Shown here piece after piece: positions 17,247 through 25,159 of a stretch of DNA of 64,000 bases. The notes beneath the pieces were generated by a model that ran no database searches, was not told where the DNA came from, and saw only the letters and a program-made list of their open reading frames with translations. The translations under genes were made by a program, and so were the position numbers. Location of the stretch: contig MNQS01000105.1 of the NCBI GenBank assembly GCA_001915545.1, positions 38,379 through 102,378 of the forward strand, given 5' to 3'. The stretch's first letter is position 1, and each line of letters starts with the position of its first letter. Source of the stretch: Bacteroides sp. 43_108 (lineage in GTDB: Bacteria; Bacteroidota; Bacteroidia; Bacteroidales; Bacteroidaceae).

Positions 17247-18800
17247 CTATACCTTCATGCCTTTGTTTTTCTTGGGCTTTTCCTGCTGCTGCTTCTGTGC
17301 GTCATCCTTCGGGGCTGACTGTCCCTGCTGCAGCGGCTCTTTGATGTTCTTGGTCGCTTCGTTCGTCTTGCCCTCGCTGTTTACGGCTACCTGTGTCCGG
17401 CTTTCGTTCGACGGGGCGACTTTCTGGGCATTGTCCGGATTTTCATCGTAGCGGTACGGGCGTCCCTTTTCCGGATTGAACTTGACATACATGATGGCGT
17501 GCTGCCCCTGCTTGTCCGTCACGTTCTCCAGTCTGATGGTCTTGCCTGCCTTGTAGTCCGCCTGCTGCTGTTCCGTCAGGGGCTTGCCGCACCATTTGGT
17601 GATGCCGCGGATGCTGCCGTCCTCGTTCGTCCATGTGTTCCTTTTCTGCTGCTTCGCATCCTGCTTTTCAGCGTCGTTCATGTCCGGTTCCAGTTCCGGC
17701 AGTTCCGTGTTGTCCTGTTTCTGTACGGTACGCGGGGACTTTCCGGTGCCCGGCACGAACTCGACTCCGCGCTGTTCCACATTCACCTGCAGGGTCGTTA
17801 CGAACTTCCTTCCGTCATTGCGTTCCACCAGCTTGTCTTTTACCGGCAGCCCCGCACGGAGCATTTCCTGCTCCTGTTTGGTGATTTCCGTCTTTCCGAT
17901 TCTTTCCGGTATGCGTACCTTGCTGGCAGGGACATCGGTGATTTCGTTCGTCTTGCGGTCAATGCTGATGTACGAGGGGATAATCTCTCCGGTTTCCTTG
18001 TCCACAAGGTCAATCACACGCCCCATGTTGCCGGTAGCCTTCAGGTTCCTTTTGTCATATTCCGAGAACTTGTGTCCTTTGTATTCGTCAAGTTTCTGTT
18101 CCTTGCGGATGAAATGCGGTACAAGACCGATGCTGCCGTCCTCGTTTTTCCTGAATGACAGGCGGGCGTCCAGTTCAAAAGTTTCCTCCCCGAACTTTGG
18201 GGACACTTTCACCAGATCCGACTTGCCGTAGTTGAGCATCTTCTGCAGGTCACCGGACTTTTCAAGCTCCTCACGGTCGATGCCCCATTTCTCTTTCAGT
18301 TCCTGCCAGTTGATTGAACTCTCGTCAATGGGCTGGTAGCCTTGTCGGGTCTGAGGCTTTTCCTGCGTTTTTTCCTGTTTCTGTTCCATGTTTTCCTGTT
18401 TTTGGGTTTCACCCTGTTCCTCTTTCTTCTCTTTTTTCTCTTCTTCCGCCTGCATCTGATAGGGGAATGTGTCCACCTTGTGCGGGGCAAGGATGTCCTT
18501 GTTCTGATAGGGATGCTGCAGCAGGTCCTTCATCACTCCCAGAAGTGAATCCACCTGATCCGCCGCTATGCGGTAGAAACCGAAGCGGCTGGGTTCCTTG
18601 CATTGCCGGAAGAAGTTTTTGAAAAAGTTATCGAGCATGTCGCCATGCTTGTCGAACAGTAGAAAATCCTTTGCGTTGTCCAGCCTTGCCGGAGTCCGCT
18701 TGGGCGAGCCGTCCGCATTAAGGCCGGCTACCACGCTGATTTCGCCCGTCTTTTCGTCACGGACTATCAGCACGTCCTTTTCGTCGCTTTTCTTTGCCAT
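17247..18800 (-). CDS. DUF3945/DUF4099-type element protein (orf3 of the excision operon)
   Basis: A 517-residue hydrophilic protein. Residues 1-100 (VLIVRDEKTGEISVVAGLNADGSPKRTPA) are the DUF4099-like start. A Glu/Lys/Gln-rich linker covers ~118-160. DUF3945-like repeats follow, with segments such as GIDREELEKSGDLQKMLNYGKSDL and KQEQEMLRAGLPVKDKLVE, and the C-terminal tail is Gln/Lys-rich (KPKKNKGMKV). The position between xis2d and exc is that of orf3 in CTnDOT, which is reported to be dispensable for excision. No catalytic motif is visible. The gene ends 55 bases before topB and probably shares its transcript. Confidence 0.8.
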   Translation of the reverse strand: MAKKSDEKDVLIVRDEKTGEISVVAGLNADGSPKRTPARLDNAKDFLLFDKHGDMLDNFFKNFFRQCKEPSRFGFYRIAADQVDSLLGVMKDLLQHPYQNKDILAPHKVDTFPYQMQAEEEKKEKKEEQGETQKQENMEQKQEKTQEKPQTRQGYQPIDESSINWQELKEKWGIDREELEKSGDLQKMLNYGKSDLVKVSPKFGEETFELDARLSFRKNEDGSIGLVPHFIRKEQKLDEYKGHKFSEYDKRNLKATGNMGRVIDLVDKETGEIIPSYISIDRKTNEITDVPASKVRIPERIGKTEITKQEQEMLRAGLPVKDKLVERNDGRKFVTTLQVNVEQRGVEFVPGTGKSPRTVQKQDNTELPELEPDMNDAEKQDAKQQKRNTWTNEDGSIRGITKWCGKPLTEQQQADYKAGKTIRLENVTDKQGQHAIMYVKFNPEKGRPYRYDENPDNAQKVAPSNESRTQVAVNSEGKTNEATKNIKEPLQQGQSAPKDDAQKQQQEKPKKNKGMKV

Positions 18801-18818
18801 TTGAATAATTTTTAATTG

Positions 18819-19175
18819 TTATTTATTAAAGAAATTATGGATACGAGCCTTGTAGAACTCGACATCGTCCTTCTGGAAGTCCTTTACGTGTTCCGACAGG
18901 AATTTCAGCACGTCATCTTCGCTGTAATAGGTCTTCTTGCCCAGTATCTTGTAGGGCAGGGCTCCCGTGCTGCGGTAGCGTTGCAGTGACCGTTTGCTTA
19001 TCTGGAGCAGCAGGCACAGGTCCTGGTTGTCAAAGAGCCGTATCCTGTCCGGCGTGTGTTCCCGTTTTTCCGGTGCTTTCAGGGCAAGCAGCATCTCGTC
19101 CTGACGTTCAAGCCTTTCAAGGATGGTTTCCATCCACTGCTCAAACAGTTTCTTTGTCAGCAGTTCCATGTTCAT
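18819..19175 (-). CDS. xis2d: Xis2d-like helix-turn-helix excision factor
   Basis: A 118-residue protein with a MerR/excisionase-type helix-turn-helix at ~48-100 (DNQDLCLLLQISKRSLQRYRSTGALPYKILGKKTYY). It overlaps the upstream gene by 4 bases (ATGA) and lies directly before orf3, as xis2d does in CTnDOT. Recombination directionality factors of this type bind near the integrase sites and promote excision. The gene symbol rests on order, size and fold rather than on an alignment. Confidence 0.75.
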   Translation of the reverse strand: MNMELLTKKLFEQWMETILERLERQDEMLLALKAPEKREHTPDRIRLFDNQDLCLLLQISKRSLQRYRSTGALPYKILGKKTYYSEDDVLKFLSEHVKDFQKDDVEFYKARIHNFFNK

Positions 19176-19534
19176 GTCCTCCTTCCTTTCGGCTGCCTGC
19201 CGTTTCCGGTGGGCAGTCTGCTGTTATGGTGCAGTTCTTCGAGTGTCCTGCCGTCCTCCCGGATGGTATGGGAGTCAAGAATCCTCCGGATTTCCGAGAG
19301 CCTGTACTGGCATTTGCGCCGCAGGATCACGTATCTGATACGGTGATCATCCCTCATGCGCTGCAAGGTCCGCTTGCTTACGCCCAGTTCTCTGGCGGCT
19401 TCATTCGTGTCGAGAAGCCTGTCCGTATTTTCACGTTTCATCGCCTCCCTGATTTCACGGACATAGCCGGCCACTTCTGCTATCTGTTCCATCATTGCCT
19501 TGTATGCGGAACTTTCCATCGTTATCACTTTCAT
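19172..19534 (-). CDS. xis2c: Xis2c-like helix-turn-helix excision factor
   Basis: A 120-residue protein starting MKVITMESSAYKAMMEQIAE. The helix-turn-helix is at ~42-90 (LLDTNEAARELGVSKRTLQRMRDD, then RYVILRRKCQYRLSEIRRIL). The frame is open upstream to 19597, but the ATG at 19534 gives the length and N-terminus typical of these proteins. It is first in the putative xis2c-xis2d-orf3-exc operon. It is divergent from the gene at 19741, with ~200 bases between them that include CTCACGTGAG, a perfect palindrome (near 19612-19621) that could be a regulator site. Confidence 0.75.
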   Translation of the reverse strand: MKVITMESSAYKAMMEQIAEVAGYVREIREAMKRENTDRLLDTNEAARELGVSKRTLQRMRDDHRIRYVILRRKCQYRLSEIRRILDSHTIREDGRTLEELHHNSRLPTGNGRQPKGRRT

Positions 19535-19709
19535 GTTCTGTCTTTTTTTCTTGTTCCTGCGGCAAAGTTCAGCAATAAACAAAAGGGGCTTTAACAACTC
19601 ACTACGTGGCTCACGTGAGATTTTTTTGAGAAATGGCTCCGTTACCCGGACAAACGGCGCAACAAGTTGCCAGTTAGCGGAATATGGAATCTTTTTCCGC
19701 CTGCGTCGT

Positions 19710-19717
19710 TACCTTTG
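19710..19717 (+). promoter_or_regulatory. TACCTTTG promoter box before the gene at 19741
   Basis: TACCTTTG fits the Bacteroides -7 consensus TAnnTTTG and ends 23 bases before the ATG. Confidence 0.6.
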
Positions 19718-19740
19718 CACGGAACTAAAATCAAATTCTT

Positions 19741-20034
19741 ATGGAAACGGTATCTATTGAGAAAAAGACCTTCGAGGAACTGATGGCGCAGTGGGACGCC
19801 TTTGTGGAAAAAGTGACCGCCTTGCAGCGCAAGGGGGACGGGAAACGCCTTGCCCGTTGGCTCACGGGCGACGAAGTGTGTAACCGGTTACGGATAAGCC
19901 AGCGCACCTTGCAGAAACTGCGTGACAAGGGATTCATCGGCTATTCACAGATCGGGCACAAGTTCTTTTACAAGCCGGAAGAGGTCAAGCGGCTGATTCC
20001 GCTTGTCGGCATAATCCACCCCGGCGGCAAATAA
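19741..20034 (+). CDS. Small helix-turn-helix protein of the element
   Basis: A 97-residue DNA-binding protein with an excisionase-type helix-turn-helix (WLTGDEVCNRLRISQRTLQKL, residues ~40-60, then GFIGYSQIGHKFFYKPEEV). It resembles Xis2c/Xis2d in fold and is divergent from them. Such proteins (often called xis2a/xis2b or orf2 products) lie between the integrase and the excision operon in CTnDOT relatives. Its own role is not shown by sequence. It has its own promoter box and is followed after 30 bases by another protein of the same type. Confidence 0.75.
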   Translation: METVSIEKKTFEELMAQWDAFVEKVTALQRKGDGKRLARWLTGDEVCNRLRISQRTLQKLRDKGFIGYSQIGHKFFYKPEEVKRLIPLVGIIHPGGK

Positions 20035-20046
20035 CCGAATATTCAC

Positions 20047-20056
20047 CACTAAATCC
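20047..20056 (+). promoter_or_regulatory. CACTAAATCC leader motif before the gene at 20065
   Basis: CACTAAATCC, 8 bases before the ATG, on the sense strand; almost the same distance as in front of the DUF1896 gene. Confidence 0.5.
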
Positions 20057-20064
20057 GAAGTAAC

Positions 20065-20367
20065 ATGAACGAGAACAATGAAATCATCACGATGGAAGAC
20101 GAAAAGGTCGCTTCCATATTGCAGAAAATGAAAAAAAGCTCCAGATGGCTCAGCGGGTTTCTGGAGAGTTACCGCCCGCCGCTTGACGGTGAGGTGTACC
20201 TGACGGACAAGGAAGTGGCAGACCTTTTACGGGTAAGCCGCCGTACTCTTCAGGAATACCGTAACGAACGGCTGCTGCCTTATATCATTTTAGGCGGAAA
20301 GGCGCTGTATCCCGAATCGGGACTGCGTGAGGTGCTGGAAGCGAACTATCGGAAACCTTTCAGATAA
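20065..20367 (+). CDS. Small helix-turn-helix protein of the element
   Basis: A 100-residue protein with an excisionase-type helix-turn-helix (YLTDKEVADLLRVSRRTLQEY, residues ~50-70, then LLPYIILGGKALYPESGL). It pairs with the preceding gene, 30 bases upstream, and is probably co-transcribed with it. Between them lies the repeated CACTAAATCC motif. It ends at a strong bidirectional terminator facing the gene at 20435. Confidence 0.75.
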   Translation: MNENNEIITMEDEKVASILQKMKKSSRWLSGFLESYRPPLDGEVYLTDKEVADLLRVSRRTLQEYRNERLLPYIILGGKALYPESGLREVLEANYRKPFR

Positions 20368-20378
20368 CCTCCGAAAAA

Positions 20379-20417
20379 GCAAGAACGGACAACCGAATGA
20401 CGGCTGTCCGTTCTTGC
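20379..20417. terminator. Bidirectional terminator between convergent genes
   Basis: Perfect 13-base arms GCAAGAACGGACA and TGTCCGTTCTTGC with a 13-base loop; preceded by a run of A, so it would work for the minus-strand gene too. Confidence 0.8.
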
Positions 20418-20434
20418 TTGCGTTTGTTCCGTTC

Positions 20435-20797
20435 TCAGCAATGTCCTCCTTTGGCTATCGGCACAAACAGCATATAGGTATCCTTCTGCTCTTTGGCGTA
20501 CGCTTTCCGTAAAAGCCACGAACGGAACACATGGGTATAATAGGTATTCAGGCGGAACGCTATCGGTATAATGATTTCAAGGGAATAGACATCGGCATTC
20601 AGACCGTTTTCCAGCCGGACATACCGGCACACCTCAAAGTCATTCAGCACGTCCATTTTCAGGATTGCCCGGATAGCCGCATTTACCGCTGTTGTTGTCA
20701 CATTGAACAGTTCTCCGATTTCCCATGCCGTCATCCATACATCGTTACCGGTTACGGTTACCGATTTTCCTTCTATGGTAATGATATTTCGTTTCAT
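20435..20797 (-). CDS. RhuM-like small protein next to the integrase
   Basis: A 120-residue protein. The N-terminal half (VTVTGNDVWMTAWEIGELFNVTTTAVNAAIRAIL) resembles the DNA-binding start of RhuM-type proteins, and the second half is a short hydrophobic and basic segment (SLEIIIPIAFRLNTYYTHVFRSWLLRKA). The gene lies 12 bases after the integrase stop on the same strand and is a common companion of IntDOT-type integrases. Function unknown. A regulator of the integrase region is a reasonable guess only. Confidence 0.65.
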   Translation of the reverse strand: MKRNIITIEGKSVTVTGNDVWMTAWEIGELFNVTTTAVNAAIRAILKMDVLNDFEVCRYVRLENGLNADVYSLEIIIPIAFRLNTYYTHVFRSWLLRKAYAKEQKDTYMLFVPIAKGGHC

Positions 20798-20809
20798 GAT
20801 TCTTCTTTT

Positions 20810-22045
20810 TTAGATGTTGCATCCTTTGAACTCTTCTATGCTGCCAAGACGTGCGACAAGATTTTCCATATCCTGATTGAGCTTTTCTTTTGTAATCTTC
20901 GCATAGATTTGCGTCGTCTTGATGCTCTTGTGTCCGAGCATCGAACTCACAGTTTCAATAGGTACGCCGTTTGACAGGAATACCGTTGTCGCCGCCGTGT
21001 GGCGGCTCTGGTGCCATGTAAGGTGTTTCGTGATACCGCACCGTTTGGCTACGGCTCGTATTCCATACAGGCAGGTCATGTAATGGGGGACAGGGAAAAT
21101 CCTTCCGTCCTCACACAGTCCGCGGTATTTTTCTATGATTCTTCGGGGCAGGTCCAGTAGGCGGATATTCGATTCCACGCCCGTCTTCTGGCGGTTGATG
21201 TTTATCCACTCATGGTTGTCGAAGTATGTACGGATATTTTCCTCACGCAGATTGCGCATATCGGAGAATGACAACCCCGTGAACGCACAGAACAGATACA
21301 GGTCACGGTAAAGCTCCTGTTTGGCGTTTTTCAGTTTGCCGTCCATCAGCATACGGATTTCCTCTTTCGTGAGAAACCCTCTTGTCGTTTCCTCTTTCTT
21401 GATTTCATATTCACGGAACGGGTCGCGTGCCAGCCATTCATTGTTAATGGCAATGAACACCATTGTCCGTAACGGACACACATAAAGCCAGACCGTATTG
21501 GTACAGCAGTGCTTGTCCGTGCGGAGAAACATTTCAAAATCGGAGATAAATGCCGGAGTAAGTTCCTTCAGGGCAATATCCTTCACATGGTATCGGATAT
21601 TCAGGAACTCTTGCAGGTGCTTGTAAACGACCAGATATTTTGAAAGCGTGGCTTTGGCTTTCATGCCGGCTTCCACCTGCTTTGCATAATCCTCGTTGTG
21701 CTGGCGGAACACCTGCATCAGTGTATGGCAGCGGTGTTCCAGTCCGAGAAAGGCATTCTTCACTTTTTCAGCTGTCACAAAATTGTCACGCTCCATGATT
21801 TCCTGATAGTGCCTGTTGATGCTCACACGCATCTTGTCAAGCAGGCGGTTTGTTTCAAGTGCGGCTGAACTTCTTCCCGTGACACGTCCGCCTTTCGTGT
21901 CCCACAATTTGGGATCGACCGAAAGTTTGCTGCTGAATTGCGTCTGTGTTCCGTCCACTGTGATACGTCCCATAACCGGTACTGTACCGTCTTTCTTCAC
22001 TGCCTGTCTTTTCAGGTAGAAGATAACTGAAAATGTACTCTTCAT
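20810..22045 (-). CDS. int: IntDOT-type tyrosine integrase
   Basis: A 411-residue integrase, the same length as IntDOT of CTnDOT. N-terminal arm-binding domain (residues 1-~95), core-binding domain (~100-215) and catalytic domain. The catalytic set is Lys287, His345, Arg348, His372 and Tyr381. The position of the first catalytic Arg holds Ser259 (FTGLSFSDM), which is a known peculiarity of IntDOT and not a sign of damage. It would integrate and excise the element at short GTANNTTTGC-like sites by way of strand exchange that tolerates heterology. A TAAATTTG promoter box lies 23 bases upstream of the ATG. It is the last gene of the element before the chromosome. Confidence 0.92.
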   Translation of the reverse strand: MKSTFSVIFYLKRQAVKKDGTVPVMGRITVDGTQTQFSSKLSVDPKLWDTKGGRVTGRSSAALETNRLLDKMRVSINRHYQEIMERDNFVTAEKVKNAFLGLEHRCHTLMQVFRQHNEDYAKQVEAGMKAKATLSKYLVVYKHLQEFLNIRYHVKDIALKELTPAFISDFEMFLRTDKHCCTNTVWLYVCPLRTMVFIAINNEWLARDPFREYEIKKEETTRGFLTKEEIRMLMDGKLKNAKQELYRDLYLFCAFTGLSFSDMRNLREENIRTYFDNHEWININRQKTGVESNIRLLDLPRRIIEKYRGLCEDGRIFPVPHYMTCLYGIRAVAKRCGITKHLTWHQSRHTAATTVFLSNGVPIETVSSMLGHKSIKTTQIYAKITKEKLNQDMENLVARLGSIEEFKGCNI

Positions 22046-22376
22046 CGTTCTAAAATTTTTTTGGTTTCAAATTTAGTTCGTGAAGAATCCTTCGTCGCTA
22101 CGCAAATCATTGAGGAATACTGCAATTCTCGTTCACGCCGCATTTTCTTGCGTGAGTTGTTAGTAACTCACTGGAAGTTAGTATTTTCTATATTCTTCCA
22201 ACCTCATCATAACCTGTTTTGGGCATGGTCACGAATTGGTAACGCTGCGATGTCCTAACTTGGCTTTTTCATTGCTTTTTCTGTCTTTCATTTTTTCAAG
22301 CCATCTTCCTAAAACGCCTATCTGCCAATAACTTTGCTACATTTTTCTGTTTATCACTTTTTATTCGTACTTTTGA
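22046..22376. other. Element end and attachment region
   Basis: A gene-free stretch between integrase and chromosomal gene. It contains the integrase promoter, a GTGAGTT/AACTCAC inverted repeat (22152-22171), a direct repeat GTTAGTA (22159, 22177) that could be an integrase arm site, and two candidate core sites: ATAACTTTGC (22328-22337) and GTACTTTTGA (22367-22376). Both resemble the GTANNTTTGC core used by IntDOT; the second matches 9 of 10 positions and lies right at the start of the YitT coding frame. Confidence 0.55.
22068..22075 (-). promoter_or_regulatory. TAAATTTG promoter box of the integrase
   Basis: On the minus strand TAAATTTG fits TAnnTTTG and ends 22 bases before the integrase ATG. 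Confidence 0.55.
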
Positions 22377-23335
22377 AACAGACTCTCTATGCGTGGGCCA
22401 GCATCGTGGTGGGATGTACCATTCTGGCAGCCGGATTCGTATTCTTTATCAACCCTTATAACATTGTGCCCGGAGGAGTGTACGGGGCCAGCATCGTGCT
22501 CCACAACCTGTTCCCGTCCATTCAGGTGGGTACGTTCGGCTATATGTTCGACATTCCGCTGCTCATCCTGTCGGTGCTGCTGTTGGGGGCGAAGTTAGGG
22601 ATACGCACCATTGTGGCGGCCCTGCTCACTCCGTTGCTGATGAACACCATGTCGCGGCTGGTCTACCCTACCCGCGAAGCACTGGAGAGTCTGGACCCGG
22701 CACAACTGCTGGGAGGCAGCATGAACATGACAGACCACCTGATGCTGACGTGCATCATCGGAGCAGTGGTCATCGGTGTGGGTACGGGCATCGTGATACG
22801 CAGTCAGGCTACCACGGGCGGAAGTGACATCGTGGGGATGCTGCTACAGAAATATGCGCACATCCGTTTCTCACGGGCTATCCTGCTGGTGGACGGGGCC
22901 GTAGTGTGTTTCGGACTGGTGGTTATCGGTTTCGGACTGGGTACGGCGAGCGACTCTACGCAGCCTTCGTGGCACTTGTCGTTCTATTCGCTCATTTCCA
23001 TCTTCATCATCTCGCGGGTCATTGCCTACATGATTAACGGGGCGAAGAACGACAAACTGATTTTTGTCATCAGCGACCATGAGTTGCAGGCTCTTCACCA
23101 GTACATTCTGAAGGACCTGGACCGTACGGCTACCTGCATCAAGAGTTCGGGACTTTATACGGGCAAGGACAAGGAGATGATTTTCCTCGTAGTGAGCTAC
23201 CAGGAGGTGCAGGGTGTGAAACTGAAAATCAAGGAGGCCGACCCGAGGGCGTTTGTGGTGGTGACGGATGCGTACGACACCTTCGGCGAAGGGTGGAAAC
23301 AGCTGCCTTCTCCACACGAGATTTATCCGGAATAA
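22373..23335 (+). CDS. YitT family membrane protein, start altered by element insertion
   Basis: A 320-residue inner-membrane protein with about five hydrophobic segments in the first 220 residues (from YAWASIVVGCTILAAGFVFF on) and a C-terminal DUF2179 domain (ISDHELQALHQYIL, then GLYTGKDKEMIFLVVSYQEV). YitT proteins have no firmly assigned function. There is no ATG before the first conserved segment. A TTG at 22373 would read MKQTLYAWAS and gives a near-normal length, but the frame stays open upstream to 22334. That TTG lies inside the best candidate attachment core (GTACTTTTGA), so the native start codon or promoter was probably changed when the element integrated. The rest of the gene is intact. 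Confidence 0.75.
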   Translation: MKQTLYAWASIVVGCTILAAGFVFFINPYNIVPGGVYGASIVLHNLFPSIQVGTFGYMFDIPLLILSVLLLGAKLGIRTIVAALLTPLLMNTMSRLVYPTREALESLDPAQLLGGSMNMTDHLMLTCIIGAVVIGVGTGIVIRSQATTGGSDIVGMLLQKYAHIRFSRAILLVDGAVVCFGLVVIGFGLGTASDSTQPSWHLSFYSLISIFIISRVIAYMINGAKNDKLIFVISDHELQALHQYILKDLDRTATCIKSSGLYTGKDKEMIFLVVSYQEVQGVKLKIKEADPRAFVVVTDAYDTFGEGWKQLPSPHEIYPE

Positions 23336-23402
23336 TTCATTTTCCGACTTTTAAGACAGAAAATCCGACATTCCGAAAAACGCACGATTGCCATTTGTGC
23401 CG

Positions 23403-23410
23403 TACCTTTG
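23403..23410 (+). promoter_or_regulatory. TACCTTTG promoter box of the phosphoesterase gene
   Basis: TACCTTTG fits TAnnTTTG and ends 21 bases before the ATG at 23432. The box also rules out the TTG at 23408 as a start. Confidence 0.6.
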
Positions 23411-23431
23411 CATAAACAAAAAAACTTGCTT

Positions 23432-24271
23432 ATGCACATTCTTTTTACGCATTTCCGTCGTTTCCGCTCCGGCTTCATGCAGGTGTGTTTCTGCGTGGGT
23501 ATTTTGCTGCTGGGCGGATGCGACATGATTGAATATCACCCGTACGACCTGGACATTGACGGGGAAACAGACGTGAACCGCCGGAACATCGAACGGATTG
23601 AAACGGCTACCAGAGGGAAAGAGGAAATCCGGTTTGCCGTAATCAGTGACACACAGCGCTGGTATGACGAGACGGAAGATGCCGTGGAAGCCCTGAACCA
23701 ACGCGACGACCTGGATTTCGTGCTTCACACGGGCGATATGTCCGACTTCGGTCTGAAACTGGAGTTTGAGAAACAACGCGACATTCTCAGCGGACTGAGG
23801 GTGCCTTTCGTCTGTCTGTTAGGCAACCATGACTGTCTGGCTACGGGACTCGATGTGTTCCGCAAGATATTTGGCACGGAAGATTTCGCCTTTACCGCCG
23901 GAAACGTACGTTTTCTGTGCCTGAACACCAATGCCCTGGAGTTCGACTACTCGTCGGCAGTACCCAATATCCAGTTTATCCGCGACGAAGGTGACCACGT
24001 GCCCGAAGGAGTGGAAAAAACCGTGGTAGCCATGCACGCAGGCCCCTTCTCCGAACAGTTCAACAACAACATCGCCGAGTATTTTCAGTATTACCTCAAG
24101 GAAATGCCCGACTTGCAGTTCTGTGTCTACGGTCACGGGCACAATGTAAGCGTAGACGAGTTCTTCGACGACGGTATCAAGTATTACGAATGCAGCTGCG
24201 CCAAAGACCGTTCTTATTTATTTTTCACCCTCAACTCAAACGGCTATACCTATGAAGTGGTCAATTTTTAA
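23432..24271 (+). CDS. Calcineurin-like metallophosphoesterase lipoprotein
   Basis: A 279-residue envelope enzyme. The N-terminus is a lipoprotein signal (FMQVCFCVGILLLGGC) with the lipobox LGGC near residue 26. The phosphoesterase domain has VISDTQRW, HTGDMSDFG, LLGNHD, the His in VVAMHAGP and GHGH, which are the usual metal ligands. The start at 23432 follows a TACCTTTG box. It would hydrolyse a phosphoester in the periplasm or at the outer membrane; the substrate is unknown. Its end overlaps the next gene by 20 bases, so the two are translated together. Confidence 0.85.
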   Translation: MHILFTHFRRFRSGFMQVCFCVGILLLGGCDMIEYHPYDLDIDGETDVNRRNIERIETATRGKEEIRFAVISDTQRWYDETEDAVEALNQRDDLDFVLHTGDMSDFGLKLEFEKQRDILSGLRVPFVCLLGNHDCLATGLDVFRKIFGTEDFAFTAGNVRFLCLNTNALEFDYSSAVPNIQFIRDEGDHVPEGVEKTVVAMHAGPFSEQFNNNIAEYFQYYLKEMPDLQFCVYGHGHNVSVDEFFDDGIKYYECSCAKDRSYLFFTLNSNGYTYEVVNF

Positions 24272-24923
24272 ACTGCTGCTGGCAGGAGGAATGGCCGGAA
24301 TGACGCTCCTGCCCCTTTGCGCACAAAATGACAGCATCGCTCCGGCCGTAAAGGAACGTCGCTGGGACAAACGCGAGCACCTGCGTTATGATGAACGGTG
24401 GGAACGCCTGAAGCCCACTCACCTGAAATGGCAGTACGCCGGAGGAATGGGACTCAACTCGGTGGGCGTGGGCTGGGATTACGGACGCCGCTGCCAATGG
24501 GAAACGGACTTCCAGGTAGGTTTCCTTCCGGCCAAGTATGCCGAGAAATTCCGTCTCACATTTACCGTGAAGCAGAACTACATTCCCTGGAGCATCTGCT
24601 TCAAGGAGCACTGGATGGCCGAACCGTTCTACTGCGGCCTGTACCTAACCGCCATTGCGGGCGATGAGTTCTGGAAGAAAGAACCGGGACGCTATCCCAA
24701 CAAATACTATAATTTCAGTACCAAGATACGTCCTTACATCTTTGTGGGACAGCGTTTCGGCTTCAGTCCTCGCCACGACCTGGTACGCCATGTCTCACTG
24801 TTCTACGAACTGAGTACCTGCGAGCTGTATCTCATCAGCAAGGTGACCAACAAAAGTCTCTCCATGCGCGACATCCTGCGCCTGTCGTTCGGTGTGAAAG
24901 TACAGCTGTTCAAAGACGAATAG
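24252..24923 (+). CDS. Conserved secreted protein, probably outer-membrane associated
   Basis: A 223-residue protein with a signal peptide (MKWSIFKLLLAGGMAGMTLLPLCAQ, cleaved after about residue 24). The rest is rich in aromatic residues in alternating patterns (LKWQYAGGMGLNSVGVGWDYG, then FRLTFTVKQNYIPWSICF, and YIFVGQRFGFS), as in small outer-membrane beta-barrels. I do not recognise a named family. It overlaps the metallophosphoesterase gene by 20 bases, suggesting a joint role. Confidence 0.65.
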   Translation: MKWSIFKLLLAGGMAGMTLLPLCAQNDSIAPAVKERRWDKREHLRYDERWERLKPTHLKWQYAGGMGLNSVGVGWDYGRRCQWETDFQVGFLPAKYAEKFRLTFTVKQNYIPWSICFKEHWMAEPFYCGLYLTAIAGDEFWKKEPGRYPNKYYNFSTKIRPYIFVGQRFGFSPRHDLVRHVSLFYELSTCELYLISKVTNKSLSMRDILRLSFGVKVQLFKDE

Positions 24924-24985
24924 ACACAGCCTGCAAAAAAAGATAAAAAAGGAACGGCAGCCGTTCGCCGTTCCAAAGTTTTCGT

Positions 24986-24993
24986 TACCTTTG
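24986..24993 (+). promoter_or_regulatory. TACCTTTG promoter box of the thiamine operon
   Basis: TACCTTTG fits TAnnTTTG and ends 15-20 bases before the TPP riboswitch begins. Confidence 0.65.
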
Positions 24994-25007
24994 CCGGAAA
25001 GTAAACA

Positions 25008-25086
25008 AAGGGGTGCCCCACGGATGTGTCCGGGCTGAGATTATACCCTACGAACCTGATGCTGTTAATACCGACGAAGGGATTGT
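25008..25086 (+). ncRNA. TPP riboswitch (THI element)
   Basis: All conserved blocks are present in order: AGGGGTGCC, GGGCTGAGA, TACCCT, GAACCTGAT, TTAATACCG and CGAAGGGA. The RNA binds thiamine pyrophosphate and controls the thiS-E-G-C-H-F genes that follow. A GC-rich stretch (CCCGCCCGCGGG, 25112-25123) lies between riboswitch and thiS and may form part of the expression platform; no clear terminator with a U run is visible, so control at translation is likely. Confidence 0.95.
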
Positions 25087-25159
25087 TGATTCTGACATCT
25101 ATTTCCTTTCCCCGCCCGCGGGATGCTCTCTTTGGTTTACACGCTAAAACAGTATGCTT

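Larger units (their letters stand above)
8470..22376. mobile_element. Excision/integration end of a CTnDOT-like integrative conjugative element
   Basis: The gene order integrase, small regulators, xis2c-like, xis2d-like, orf3, exc (topoisomerase III), DUF1896 and a giant methylase-helicase is that of the excision end of CTnDOT/ERL-type Bacteroides elements. Base composition is even and GC-rich over this stretch. The right boundary is placed at a GTANNTTTG-like sequence next to the YitT gene. The left end and the transfer and mobilisation genes are beyond the window. The immunity array at 1-7609 is probably cargo of the same element, but this cannot be shown here. Confidence 0.8.

Noticed and set aside
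22334..22372. Upstream extension of the YitT frame to TTG at 22334
   Set aside because: The extra codons lie in the element end or junction and are unlike the family N-terminus; TTG at 22373 or an undetermined start is more likely.
24951..24974. GGAACGGC/GCCGTTCC hairpin after the gene ending at 24923 as a terminator
   Set aside because: The stem is good but there is no T run on the plus strand, so it is not listed as a terminator; it may still affect the transcript.
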